DNA of 64,000 bases, from positions 1 through 64,000 of the forward strand of contig JACMME010000157.1 of NCBI GenBank assembly GCA_014379205.1, in the 5' to 3' direction. Made by a program: the position numbers and the translations under genes. This stretch comes from Gemmatimonadaceae bacterium. GTDB taxonomy: Bacteria > Gemmatimonadota > Gemmatimonadetes > Gemmatimonadales > Gemmatimonadaceae. The notes under the pieces are model-generated. The model searched no databases. It was not told where the DNA came from and was given only the letters and a program-made list of their open reading frames with translations. Position 1 is the stretch's first letter, and each line of letters begins with the position of its first letter. This document shows positions 8,566-18,225 of the stretch, one piece after another.

Positions 8566-10672
8566 TCGCCTTCTCCGTGGTATCGGCCTTCCATGCAATT
8601 GCGTCCACAGCCGACAGGGGACCCGCTGCGATCTTGAATCCGTCGCCGCTTACAGTCGGCCCGTTGACGATCCAGACAGGGCGATCCGGATACGCCTCGA
8701 GTGCCGCAACCCGTACTGAATCGCTCCGGTCCCACACATACACGGGCCGCGCCGCCTGAAGATCCATCGGATTGTACACGCCAGCCGACATGTAATCAGG
8801 GTGTCGTCTTCCACGCACCAGCACGAGACTTCGTCCGAAGGAGTTTTCGCCCGCAAGGCGCTCTACTCCGGGTTCCATGCGCCGGTAGTGGTAATACTTG
8901 TCGACCGCCCGCCAAGGCATGAAGACAACGACGGAAATCGCGCAAAGCGCGAGTGCGCTGAGGGTGACACGATAATCCCGGGAGCCGGCGTGCGGTGCCC
9001 TATTCGAAATCGCTGGGTGTGGGACCCCAGGCGACGCGAACATCTCCTCCAACGTCTCAATTCCGCGCGAAGCGAGCGCTATGCACGGTACTATGATCAG
9101 ATACCAGTAGCGCGCGCCGAAATCAGGGCCTCCACTGAACCAGTAGAAGCTGTGCAGACCAGCTACGACCGCCGTGGCCGCGACCATCCACCAATCCTCT
9201 CGGCGCATACGACGCGAAAACAGGAGCAGCCCGATCACCAGCAGTGAACCGAAGCTCCATCCAAGCAGCTCGACATTCAACTGAAATCCATTCAGGGCCG
9301 CATTGATTACAACGTCAACCGGTCCATGGCCCGGCAAGGGATCCAGGCCAGGCCAACCAATTCCCTGCCTGGGTCCGAAACCCATGTCGTTGGAGCCTTC
9401 GCCATGTACCACGTCGTTGTACGCCATGATCGGGAAGTTGGTCGAGCTTCCCGTTATCATCTTGTTGTAGGGCAGCACCGCCGCGCCGACGATCATGCTG
9501 ACCACGGCCATAACTGCCACTGGAGCAAACCGAAACCATTTGCTTCGTGCGGGAAGAGCCCAGAGTCCCAGCAGCATTGCGACGGCCAAACCCTCGAGCG
9601 GTCGGATAATGCTCACGATACCGATTCCGATGCCCCCCAGCACCGCCCATTTGATACTTCCACCCCGCCGCAAGCGGGCGACCGAGAGTGCTGCGAGCAA
9701 AGTACAAATCAGCGAAAGCGTATGCGTCATGAAATTCATCCCCATGAAGACGAACCATGGAGAGGTCGCGAGCAGTATCCCGGCCCAACGTGCCGTTCGA
9801 CGCCCATACATATCGCGTATTATGACGTACACCAGCAGCACGTTCAGGCCGTTCAAAATCGGGTTCACGAGCCAGGGTATTCCGGCGAGATAGCCCAGTG
9901 CGAGCACGGCTGGCCAGCCAGGTGGAACCGGCGAGTACCACCGCGAAGGCTCATACGACATGAGATCCAGATCGAAGGCCGCCTGAACCGGTGGCGGTGC
10001 CATGGCGAGCAAGCCCTCGGCGAAGTATCGGGCCTGGTAGATATACGATACCTCGTCTGGAACGTGCGGATGACGCTGGTACGACAGAACTGCCAACAGC
10101 GCGCAGGCAATCGTGACCCACGCGGCGACCACGAGCGCGAAGCGGTCGACGCCGCCTCGCGGGTTTCCCTCCTCCTCCGGGAGCAGCCGACGGACGCGCT
10201 CGGTAATCGTCGCGACCGCACCTGCGGGCAAAGCGGCCGCTGCCAGAACAATGGTCGCCAGAGCAATTACCTGGATGATCGCCGCCATTACCAGCTCGAC
10301 GGCGAAAACCACCGGGCTCTTGGACAGCGTTGCAGCGAACACAGCGAAGAGCGCTAGCGCCGCAACGGCGCGCCACCCAGGGTACGCCGTTCCCATCCAA
10401 TCGCGTATTCGCGGCCAGAGTCGAGCGATGCCCACGATCGCGAGCAGCCCCTGAAGCGCGACGATGATCGTCGCGACTGGAGCTTCACTGAACAGTTCGC
10501 CCACCTTCTTATAGTGCTGATAGGATACCAGCGGTCCGGCGTCTATTAGCTGCAAACGAGCGATCTCGCCGACGATAGCGAGCCCCAACCATCCCAGGGA
10601 GGGTGCCAGGCCGTGAAGCATGCGTCGTTCAGTCAGTGACTTGTCCTGCCGCTCTATCGCAAGTGCCGTCAC
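8549..10672 (-). CDS. Polytopic GT-C-type glycosyltransferase (GT39/ArnT-like)
   Basis: A 707-residue membrane protein with about a dozen hydrophobic segments. The extracytoplasmic loop HPHVPDEVSYIYQAR carries the acidic Asp-Glu motif seen in GT-C enzymes that use polyprenyl-phosphate sugars, followed by a large luminal region and a soluble C-terminal domain. It probably transfers a sugar from a lipid carrier on the outer face of the membrane. Co-oriented with the SDR downstream. Donor and acceptor cannot be assigned. Confidence 0.7.
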   Translation of the reverse strand: MTALAIERQDKSLTERRMLHGLAPSLGWLGLAIVGEIARLQLIDAGPLVSYQHYKKVGELFSEAPVATIIVALQGLLAIVGIARLWPRIRDWMGTAYPGWRAVAALALFAVFAATLSKSPVVFAVELVMAAIIQVIALATIVLAAAALPAGAVATITERVRRLLPEEEGNPRGGVDRFALVVAAWVTIACALLAVLSYQRHPHVPDEVSYIYQARYFAEGLLAMAPPPVQAAFDLDLMSYEPSRWYSPVPPGWPAVLALGYLAGIPWLVNPILNGLNVLLVYVIIRDMYGRRTARWAGILLATSPWFVFMGMNFMTHTLSLICTLLAALSVARLRRGGSIKWAVLGGIGIGIVSIIRPLEGLAVAMLLGLWALPARSKWFRFAPVAVMAVVSMIVGAAVLPYNKMITGSSTNFPIMAYNDVVHGEGSNDMGFGPRQGIGWPGLDPLPGHGPVDVVINAALNGFQLNVELLGWSFGSLLVIGLLLFSRRMRREDWWMVAATAVVAGLHSFYWFSGGPDFGARYWYLIIVPCIALASRGIETLEEMFASPGVPHPAISNRAPHAGSRDYRVTLSALALCAISVVVFMPWRAVDKYYHYRRMEPGVERLAGENSFGRSLVLVRGRRHPDYMSAGVYNPMDLQAARPVYVWDRSDSVRVAALEAYPDRPVWIVNGPTVSGDGFKIAAGPLSAVDAIAWKADTTEKASGGAK

Positions 10673-11343
10673 TGGGCTGCTCCGGAGCTCGGGCGGCTCA
10701 CAGCTTTCTCGTACACCGTGATTGCCGCTGAGTCATAAATTCTCGCAAAGAGTTCTTCTCCTGCGGCTATGACAGATAACGCGCTAACATTGTTTAACGA
10801 CATAGCCCGGGACTATGCACGAATCGTCCCGCACGCTGTTAGGGAGCTTTGGACAGTTGTGTGCCCTGTATACAACAACTTCTGCGACCTCTGTGTCGAG
10901 CAGACGCCACAGGTTTCGCATCATCGAGTTTTCCAGCAACTAGCTTGAATTGCGCGTCACTTTTGGGTTATCCAGCATTCTGACAATATCTTACGGCATG
11001 CCGCAATTCAGACCCATTATCGGCACCGTGCTTGCCCTTGGCCATGCCGGTGACGCACTCACACCTAACGACCTCGACCTTCGTCCGCGCCACGGTCCAA
11101 GCCGATTTATCGAAGGAACGCGTCGGAAGACCTGCGTCTTGCGCATTCCCGACTCGATTATCCCTTTGGGGCCGGAGAGCGTAAGCGTATGGCAGACAAT
11201 CACGCGCTGGCTCCCCGATTTCCGGTTAGGGTTGGCGATGGCGCAATAGTCGTTAAAGTCTTAGAGAGCCATGGTCGGAAGCTCGGCGTTAGCAGTCTGC
11301 TAGGCCGGGCTGTGCAAAGGAATTTACCGGGAAATGGTGTCGA
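10673..11343. other. Intergenic region, no supported gene
   Basis: 671 bp between a leftward membrane protein and a rightward glycosyltransferase, so both promoters should lie here. The segment near 10730-10800 is less GC-rich than its surroundings. A 99-codon frame at 10950-11249 exists but shows no family features, signal peptide or ribosome site. I see no RNA gene, repeat or convincing promoter pair. Confidence 0.5.
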
Positions 11344-12276
11344 ATGATGGGAACGCAGATTGAGCAGATTGGAACGATCGAAGACATTGTCGAAGTGAAC
11401 GACCGTGTGCTCGACGAAGCGGTATCGGTGGTTATTCCAGCGTTCAACGAAGCCGCGCACGTGGCCGAGCAAATCGTCGCGGTACGCCGGGTCATGGAAG
11501 AATCCGGCTGGGAGTTCGAGATCATCGTGGTGGACGATGGATCGGCTGACGGGACTGCAGAGCGCGCTGTTGACGTAGGCGGAGTCCGCGTGTTGCGGCA
11601 CCGGAAGAATCGCGGATATGGTGCGGCGCTCAAGCAGGGAATCAGAGCCGCGCGCTACGACTGGATTCTCATAACAGACGCGGACGGGACTTATCCCGTG
11701 GAGTCCATACCAAAGCTGCTCGCTCTCAGCAGCCGCAATTCGATGGTGGTTGGCGCGCGCACAGGTGAAACCGTCGAAATTCCCCTGATTCGGCGGCCGG
11801 CCAAGGCTTTCCTCCGCTGGCTCGCGAGCTATCTAGCCGGACAATCACTCCCCGACATCAACTCCGGGCTCCGGCTCATGCGGAAGGACCTGATCGAGCG
11901 GTACGTCCACATTCTTCCTTCCGGCTTTTCTTTCACCACCACAATAACGCTGGCGTCTGTCACCAACGATCACCCCGTGGAGTACGTGCCCATCGACTAT
12001 CTCGCGCGGCTTGGCGAGTCCAAGATTCGCCCAAGGCACGCCTACGACTTCACGATCCTGATACTGCGGACAATCGTGTTCTTCAATCCTCTCAAGGTCT
12101 TCATTCCGCTCGGAGGATATCTGGCGCTCGCCGGTATTGTAAAGTTCATCTACGACATCTACAGGGACAACCTGTCCGAGAGCGCGGTACTGGCACTGCT
12201 CGGCGCGCTGATAATCTGGGCGGTGGGGTTGCTGGCCGATCAGAACTCTCGAATCGCGATGCACCGCAGATCATGA
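11344..12276 (+). CDS. Family 2 glycosyltransferase with C-terminal membrane segments
   Basis: Residues 25-240 form a GT-A domain: VSVVIPAFNEAAHV, EIIVVDDGSADGT and ITDADGTYP (the DxD-type metal site). Two hydrophobic segments near the C-terminus (around HPLEY... and ALLGALIIWAVGLLADQ) anchor it, as in polyisoprenyl-phosphate glycosyltransferases. It heads a tightly packed set: the next gene starts inside its stop (ATGA at 12273). Likely role: loading a polyprenyl phosphate or extending a lipid-linked glycan. Confidence 0.8.
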   Translation: MMGTQIEQIGTIEDIVEVNDRVLDEAVSVVIPAFNEAAHVAEQIVAVRRVMEESGWEFEIIVVDDGSADGTAERAVDVGGVRVLRHRKNRGYGAALKQGIRAARYDWILITDADGTYPVESIPKLLALSSRNSMVVGARTGETVEIPLIRRPAKAFLRWLASYLAGQSLPDINSGLRLMRKDLIERYVHILPSGFSFTTTITLASVTNDHPVEYVPIDYLARLGESKIRPRHAYDFTILILRTIVFFNPLKVFIPLGGYLALAGIVKFIYDIYRDNLSESAVLALLGALIIWAVGLLADQNSRIAMHRRS

Positions 12277-13292
12277 GCGCTTCGCTGCGAGACGAACCTG
12301 AGCGTAGACGGCGAAAGTTTCTCCTGAAGTTGGCGGTAAGCGGGGGCCTCCTTGCCCTCCTTTTCATAGTGCTTCCGTGGACGGAGGTCCGTGATGCTGC
12401 TGCGCGCCTTTCGCCCAGCGTCTGGCTCACGGTTTTCGCCCTCTTTGTAATCGGGCATCAGATTGGCGTCATCAAGTGGCGCGCGCTCGTCAATGCGTCC
12501 AATGCGAAGCTCGGCGTCACGGATGCAACACGCGCATACTTCGCGGGGTTGTTCGCCAATCTGTACCTGCCAAGTATTGTCGGCGGCGACGTTCTGCGGG
12601 GTACGATCGTGGGTCGGGCGACTGGGCGCCCGGAAGCGGCGATCTTTGGTGGAATCGCAGACCGGGTTCTCGACATCGCCACAATGGGAATGCTCATCGC
12701 CGGCGGGGCTGTCGCTTTGCGTGGCGCGCTGCCGGGATGGGGTTCCCAGGTGCTGACGATCCTGCTCATCGCTGGCTTGCTCGCCGCCGCGATTTTTCTT
12801 CCGCTGCTGCTCCGTCGGCCATTGGCTCGGTGGCCGAAGCGAGTTCGCCGTCCAATCGCCCGGAGCCTCGTGTCGCTACGCAGGCTGGCCGGCAGCCCGG
12901 GAAGCGCGGCGCTCGCGCTTACTCTGTCACTGGTGATACAGAGTCTCTTTGTCGTGTTGAACGCCTGGATGGGCCGTGAAATTGGCGTCGAGGTTCCGCT
13001 CGCTGTCTGGTTTGTCGTGTGGCCGCTGGCCAAGGTTGCCGGACTGATGCCGATAAGCCTCGGAGGTATTGCGGTTCGGGACGCGGCTCTCGCGGGACTG
13101 CTTGCGCCATTCGGTGTCGCGCTGTCAGTGGGTGCGGTCGCGGGTCTGCTCTGGCAGACCATCAACATGGCTGGCGGACTCTTCGGCGGCCTGGTCTGGT
13201 GGGTGATGAGCCGCCGAACCGAACGCACTTCGGGTCAGAGCCGCATGCCGGAAGTCTACGCTCCCTCGCAGCCGGTCAGGCGGCGTGTCTGA
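12273..13292 (+). CDS. Flippase-like membrane protein (LPG synthase TM / UPF0104 family)
   Basis: A 339-residue protein with about eight hydrophobic segments. NLYLPSIVGGDVLRG and the C-terminal PISLGGIAVRDAALAG match the conserved stretches of the lysylphosphatidylglycerol synthase transmembrane-region family, often found beside glycosyltransferases and thought to act in lipid or glycolipid translocation. Start overlaps the previous stop by 4 bp. Function is inferred from family and context only. Confidence 0.78.
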   Translation: MSASLRDEPERRRRKFLLKLAVSGGLLALLFIVLPWTEVRDAAARLSPSVWLTVFALFVIGHQIGVIKWRALVNASNAKLGVTDATRAYFAGLFANLYLPSIVGGDVLRGTIVGRATGRPEAAIFGGIADRVLDIATMGMLIAGGAVALRGALPGWGSQVLTILLIAGLLAAAIFLPLLLRRPLARWPKRVRRPIARSLVSLRRLAGSPGSAALALTLSLVIQSLFVVLNAWMGREIGVEVPLAVWFVVWPLAKVAGLMPISLGGIAVRDAALAGLLAPFGVALSVGAVAGLLWQTINMAGGLFGGLVWWVMSRRTERTSGQSRMPEVYAPSQPVRRRV

Positions 13293-14709
13293 GCCGCGCG
13301 TCGTCATTCTTGGCGCCGGGCCCGCCGGGCTCGGCGCGGCTTACCGGTTGCGTCTGGAAGGCCGAGCTAGCGTTACGGTTGTCGAGCAAAGTCTGGCCGT
13401 GGGTGGAAACTCGGGAAGCTTCGAGGCCGGCGGCCAGTATCTCGACTACGGTAGCCATCGCCTGCATCCGGCCTGCAATGCCGAGATCCTCGCCGACATT
13501 CGCCGGCTGCTTGGCGGCGATCTTCTCGATCGGCCGCGACACGGGCGCATACACCTTCGCGGAAAGCTCATACACTTTCCGCTGAAGCCTGGCGACCTGC
13601 TTCTACGTCTGGACAAGGGCTTTGCGCTCGGCACCCTGCGCGACATGACGGCGAAGGTGCTGAAAAAACGCGAGGAAGGCGACAGCTTTGCATCCGTGCT
13701 GATGGCGAATCTCGGACCCACCATCTGCCGCGACTTCTACTTCCCCTACGCTGCGAAAATCTGGGGGCGTGCGGCGAACGAGCTCTCGGCAATCCAGGCT
13801 CGCCGTCGCGTCTCGGCGGGTTCGTTCTCAAAGCTGGTGAAGAAGGTGGTGACGGCACTACCGGGACTCAAGCCTCCAGGGTCGGGCCGATTTTTCTATC
13901 CGCGTAAGGGGTTTGGTCAGATCAGCGAAGCTTACGCCAGCGCAGCACGCGGGTCGGGCGCGGAATTGATGCTCGGGTGGACGGTCAAGTCCCTCACTCG
14001 TGCTTCGGCTAATGGCGACGGGGGATGGACCGTTGGTATCGAGAAAGATGGTGAGCGGCGCACCCTCGATGCCGACTATGTGTGGTCGACGGTTCCCATC
14101 AGCCTTTTGGCTCGAATGATGGTTCCCGCGGCGCCATCGCCCGTGCTGAAGGCGGCGTCGCAAATAGAGTATCGCGCCATGCTTCTGATATACCTTCAGC
14201 TCGATGTGAATCAGTTCACGGAGTACGACGCTCATTATTTCCCCAGCTCGGGCATAGCGATCACACGACTCTCGGAGCCGAAGAACTATTCAGCATCCGA
14301 TGAGCCTGCTGGCTCCACGACACTATGTGCCGAGCTCCCGTGCGAGCCGGAAGACCGATACTGGCGCATGAGCGATGAGGAGCTCGGCAAGCAGGTCGAG
14401 GCCGATCTCTCCCGGGCAGGTATTCCACTGCGACGCCCGCCCGTGGCAGTTCGCGTGCGACGTCTAAGGCACGCCTACCCGATTTACAAGCAAGGGTATG
14501 AGAAGCACTTCCAGGTCCTGGACCAATGGACGGAAGGCTTGCAGCGGCTGCTGACTTACGGGCGACAGGGACTTTTCGCGCACGACAACACCCACCACGC
14601 GCTGTACATGGCGTACCGTGCGGCAGACTGCCTTCGCCCCGACGGCTTCGACCACGCTCAGTGGGCAGAGCACCGTAAAGTGTTCGAGACCCATGTTGTG
14701 GAAGACTAG
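13285..14709 (+). CDS. FAD-dependent oxidoreductase (amine oxidase / UGM-like)
   Basis: 474 residues from a GTG at 13285 that overlaps the preceding gene by 8 bp. The N-terminus VVILGAGPAGLGAAYRL is the Rossmann FAD site, VVEQSLAVGGNSGSF is the second dinucleotide segment, and DYGSHRLH resembles the region seen in UDP-galactopyranose mutase and protoporphyrinogen-oxidase-like proteins. The C-terminal HDNTHHALYMAYRAAD region would close the FAD pocket. Located among glycosyltransferases, it may act on a nucleotide or lipid-linked sugar, but that is inference. Confidence 0.72.
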   Translation: MSEPRVVILGAGPAGLGAAYRLRLEGRASVTVVEQSLAVGGNSGSFEAGGQYLDYGSHRLHPACNAEILADIRRLLGGDLLDRPRHGRIHLRGKLIHFPLKPGDLLLRLDKGFALGTLRDMTAKVLKKREEGDSFASVLMANLGPTICRDFYFPYAAKIWGRAANELSAIQARRRVSAGSFSKLVKKVVTALPGLKPPGSGRFFYPRKGFGQISEAYASAARGSGAELMLGWTVKSLTRASANGDGGWTVGIEKDGERRTLDADYVWSTVPISLLARMMVPAAPSPVLKAASQIEYRAMLLIYLQLDVNQFTEYDAHYFPSSGIAITRLSEPKNYSASDEPAGSTTLCAELPCEPEDRYWRMSDEELGKQVEADLSRAGIPLRRPPVAVRVRRLRHAYPIYKQGYEKHFQVLDQWTEGLQRLLTYGRQGLFAHDNTHHALYMAYRAADCLRPDGFDHAQWAEHRKVFETHVVED

Positions 14710-14731
14710 GAGGCGGGATGCGGAGAACGGA

Positions 14732-16264
14732 ATGCGGGAAGCGCTGACTCCCGACGCCGACAAGTCACCGACACTCGTTAAGGTCCCCCGTTACCCGCGT
14801 ACCGCCTCACGGCTTTTTCTCACCGTCTTTGTCGTGTACGTCGCGCACTTCGCGTCCAACGTTGTTCGCGAGACGTATCTCGCGATAACCCTGGGAGAGC
14901 GGTTGTCGGTGCGGGTGGATGAATATCTCGGGCTGCATCCGGACCTCTTCGCGATTCCCGGACGAGGCGCCTACATCAACAACAACCCGGGCGCTTCGAT
15001 GCTCGGCGCAGTTCCGTACGCGGTGGCGCGTCCATTCATTGCGGGACTACTCCGTATAAAGCCCGAGTTGGCGCGTCCGAAACCCGTGGCGGTCTACAAT
15101 GACCCGCGGCCGAATCGGAACAGGTTCATGAACGAGGCGCGTGCGCGCGGGCTCGACATCAAGCTCGCCCTTGCGGCCGCCAGCATGCAGGCAGGGCTGA
15201 TGGCTCCGCTGGGCGGACTCGCCGCGGTTGTGATGTTTTTCTTCCTGCGCGGGCGCCTGAAGGACGAACGCGCGGCTCTCTGGCTTGCTCTGCTGTACGC
15301 CTTCGGCACGCCAGTGTTCTTTCGCTCTGCCTTTCTCAACCAGAACGTCCTGGTAGCGCATTGCGTGCTCGTTGGATTCGTGCTTCTGCAGGCGTACGGA
15401 AGAGCAACCGTGGCCGGGTCCGAACGAAATGGGAACAGGATGCTCGGCTTCGCCGGAGCGCTTGCGGGCACGGCGGTACTCATCGACTACAGTGGAGCGC
15501 CTCTCCTCCTCGCTTTCGGGATATGGGCGCTCGGGGAGGGTTGGGCGCGCGGCGGGCCGATCATGGCGATTCGCTCGGGGGCGTGGTTCACGCTCGGAGC
15601 GGCAGTGCCGCTGGCAATGCTTCTTGGCTATCAGTGGGCCGCGTTCGGCGATCCACTGTTTCCCGCTCAACGGTACATGCCACCTACCAGGTACAGCGTT
15701 CGAGGGTGGAATGGGCTATCCGCACCGACGATGGAGCTCCTGCTTCGAAATCTGTTCGATCCGCGCTACGGGCTTTTCGCCTTCTGTCCGATGCTCATCG
15801 CCGCCCTCGCGGCGCCGTTCGTAAAGCGTGACTTCTGGAATCCGGGACGCCGGGAGCTCGCATTCATCTTTGGCGCATCCGGAGCGGTGTATCTCTTCAA
15901 TAGCGCGAACCAGTTTGCGTTGCTGCAGTGGAACACCGGTGTTCGGTACATGGTGCCGCTGGTGCCGCTGCTCTTCATCGCGCTCGTACCGGTACTGCTA
16001 TGTTCCCCGCGGTGGCTGCTTGCGGTGCTCGTCATTCCGACCCTGGCGATCTCCTGGAGCGTATCGATGGCAAGGGAGAGTGTGCCTGAGTCGTTGGCGC
16101 GCATTCTCAACGGCGGACTCGAGCTGCCCTGGTTGACCGTACTGGAGAAGACCGCCGACGCGTATGCGCCTTTCCTGGCGGGCGGCGCATCCGCGCTCCC
16201 CTTCTTTGCCCTCCTCGCCGCGCTCCTCTGGGTGATCTGGCGGCGTGGATCCGTCAGCGTCTGA
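14732..16264 (+). CDS. Polytopic membrane protein, glycosyltransferase-like
   Basis: About 510 residues with ten or more hydrophobic segments from the ATG at 14732, which follows the previous stop by 22 bp; earlier in-frame starts lie inside the upstream gene. The segment PGRGAYINNNPGASMLGAVPY resembles the first periplasmic loop of GT-C-like proteins, but no clear catalytic acidic pair was recognised. Last gene of the rightward glycan run. I do not recognise a specific family beyond this architecture. Confidence 0.65.
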   Translation: MREALTPDADKSPTLVKVPRYPRTASRLFLTVFVVYVAHFASNVVRETYLAITLGERLSVRVDEYLGLHPDLFAIPGRGAYINNNPGASMLGAVPYAVARPFIAGLLRIKPELARPKPVAVYNDPRPNRNRFMNEARARGLDIKLALAAASMQAGLMAPLGGLAAVVMFFFLRGRLKDERAALWLALLYAFGTPVFFRSAFLNQNVLVAHCVLVGFVLLQAYGRATVAGSERNGNRMLGFAGALAGTAVLIDYSGAPLLLAFGIWALGEGWARGGPIMAIRSGAWFTLGAAVPLAMLLGYQWAAFGDPLFPAQRYMPPTRYSVRGWNGLSAPTMELLLRNLFDPRYGLFAFCPMLIAALAAPFVKRDFWNPGRRELAFIFGASGAVYLFNSANQFALLQWNTGVRYMVPLVPLLFIALVPVLLCSPRWLLAVLVIPTLAISWSVSMARESVPESLARILNGGLELPWLTVLEKTADAYAPFLAGGASALPFFALLAALLWVIWRRGSVSV

Positions 16265-16317
16265 GTGCTGCGAGGCGTCCTAGCGGCAGCGCACGCGAGC
16301 CGGCTTGGTCAGCCCTG

Positions 16318-18105
16318 TCACCGCCCGCTCCTGGTCGGTACAAGCGAGTCAAGCGACGCACCGTAACGTGCGACATACTCACGCCACGCGGCATCGCCCG
16401 CGAGATTCCTCTGCTCGAGCGGATCCGCGATGACGTCGTACAGCTCGGCGCGACCATCTCCGTTGCGGATGAAATGATGCCGCGCGTTCAGTAGAGAGGC
16501 CATGTCCCCGGCGCTCGTGGGAAGCCAGGGCTCACGTCCAGGATTGTGCCTTACCTGGGATGTAATTCTCTCTTCCGGGAACGCTTCCTCTCCCGCGGTC
16601 CAGTAGCGCGCGAGCGATCGGCCGGGAAGTGACTGCCGAGACTTTTCTCCCAGAAGCTGCAGCACGGTCGCCGGCACATCGCGAGTGCTCACCGGTACCC
16701 GGATGGCGTTGCCGGCAGGCACGCGTCCGGGAAAGACAATCACCAGAGGCACATGCAGGACGGGCATGTACAAGCTCTTGCCATGGTCCAGCAATCCGTG
16801 CTCACCAAATTCTTCCCCATGATCAGAAGTCAGTATGAGCAGGGTATTTCGCAACTTGCCTCGCGCATCGAGCGAGTCGATCAGGTCACCGATTTGCGCG
16901 TCCAGAAACGCCAGCGCACCGTCGTACGCATCCAGCTCTGGCTGAGCGTTCTGCGTCGAAATCGGCTTCTCATTCAGGAGAAATGGATTGCGCGGCAGCT
17001 CGGTGGAGCGAAAGCGTGTATCGAATGGTGCCGGCGGATCGTACGCCGCATGCGCGTCGAAGTAGTTCACAAACGCGAAGAATGGCCGGTCGCCGCGCTT
17101 CGACAGCCATCTCAGAAGATCGCGATTGGCGCGGGGGGCATCCTTCGCTCCTGGATTGCGCAAATATCCCGTACGCTCCCGCAACCAGGTCCACGCGACC
17201 AGGCGCCGTGCGAGACCTGAAGCGCTGAGTATCGCCGCGGGCGTGGTTGCAAAATCCTCGTAGTGCGTGAAGCCGCGATGCAGCCCCGACTCCCGGCTCA
17301 CGTAGAAGTAATTCGCCACGAAGCCGCCGGTAGCGTATCCCCGGGCGCGCAACACCTCCGCCAGGGTTGGATGGTCAGCACCGAACGGCGTGCGCCAACT
17401 TGCGCTCATCTCGTGAGGTAGGCGTCCCGTGAACATGCTCGCGTGGGATGGCAGCGTCCACGGAGCAGGACTCAGTGCCTGTGTGAAGTGAACGCCGTGC
17501 CCGGCGATGCTGTCGATTCGTGGCGTGGTCGCGCGCGTGTTGCCATAGAGACTCAACCGCGAGGCTCGCACCGTGTCGAGGATGAGGAGGATGACGTTTG
17601 GAGCGTCCGGCTGCGCCGCAGGCAGGGACGCATGCTCCCGGCGCTCAGCGATCGCGCGCGTGGCATTCAGCGAAATAGCCAGCACACAAACTACACCCAC
17701 CATCGGCCACACTGTCACCCGCACCAGTCGTGAGAAAACTGCTGCGTGAGCGCGCGCCGACCTTCCTGCTTGTACCGCGATTCCGAGGGCAAGGGCTACA
17801 CTCGCCATAATGTGCAGTTTCGGGAAAGCCAGCAGGAGTGCGAACGCTCCCAGAAATCCAAACACCGTGATGGCTGCCTGGATCCGCGCCTCTTCAGTGC
17901 GATTTCGCATCAGAAAGATCAGGATCATCGCGGGAATGACGAACAACGCGGCCATGGAAATGGCCGACATCCAGATGAACTGCGGATTCTGATGCGTATA
18001 TCTGTGTAGAACGAGCGATGCGACGCCGAAAAACGCCGCCTCGCCTAGCCCGACGAGCAGAGCAACCCAGGCGGCTGCCTGCGGAATTCCCACGACACTC
18101 TTCAT
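16318..18105 (-). CDS. Membrane-anchored sulfatase-fold enzyme (Thr type)
   Basis: 595 residues: about five hydrophobic segments in the first 150, then an alkaline-phosphatase superfamily domain starting NVILLILDTVRASRLS. The nucleophile region reads APWTLPSHASMFTG, where classical sulfatases have Cys/Ser-x-Pro-x-Arg; here a Thr is in the nucleophile place and His replaces Arg, as in phospho- or phosphoethanolamine transfer enzymes rather than formylglycine sulfatases. TSDHGEEFGEHG supplies metal ligands. Last gene of the leftward set; its paralogue is immediately upstream (120 bp apart). Confidence 0.8.
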   Translation of the reverse strand: MKSVVGIPQAAAWVALLVGLGEAAFFGVASLVLHRYTHQNPQFIWMSAISMAALFVIPAMILIFLMRNRTEEARIQAAITVFGFLGAFALLLAFPKLHIMASVALALGIAVQAGRSARAHAAVFSRLVRVTVWPMVGVVCVLAISLNATRAIAERREHASLPAAQPDAPNVILLILDTVRASRLSLYGNTRATTPRIDSIAGHGVHFTQALSPAPWTLPSHASMFTGRLPHEMSASWRTPFGADHPTLAEVLRARGYATGGFVANYFYVSRESGLHRGFTHYEDFATTPAAILSASGLARRLVAWTWLRERTGYLRNPGAKDAPRANRDLLRWLSKRGDRPFFAFVNYFDAHAAYDPPAPFDTRFRSTELPRNPFLLNEKPISTQNAQPELDAYDGALAFLDAQIGDLIDSLDARGKLRNTLLILTSDHGEEFGEHGLLDHGKSLYMPVLHVPLVIVFPGRVPAGNAIRVPVSTRDVPATVLQLLGEKSRQSLPGRSLARYWTAGEEAFPEERITSQVRHNPGREPWLPTSAGDMASLLNARHHFIRNGDGRAELYDVIADPLEQRNLAGDAAWREYVARYGASLDSLVPTRSGR

Positions 18106-18225
18106 ACGGACGACACTATTGGCGAGGAAGCGAATGACCCTGGCGCGCCTGGAGTAATGAGGCGAGCTCGAACCCTGAGCGCATCTATTTGCGCCTCAGT
18201 GGCGACTTTCGGGTAGTGACGATTC

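Noticed and set aside
9326-10357. Open frame of 343 codons on the plus strand
   Set aside because: Antisense to the GT-C-like membrane protein; very rich in His, Arg, Gln and Cys with no fold signature, as expected for a shadow frame.
10950-11249. A 99-codon frame in the large intergenic gap
   Set aside because: No ribosome site, no domain, no signal peptide and overlapping frames on the other strand; not enough to call a gene.
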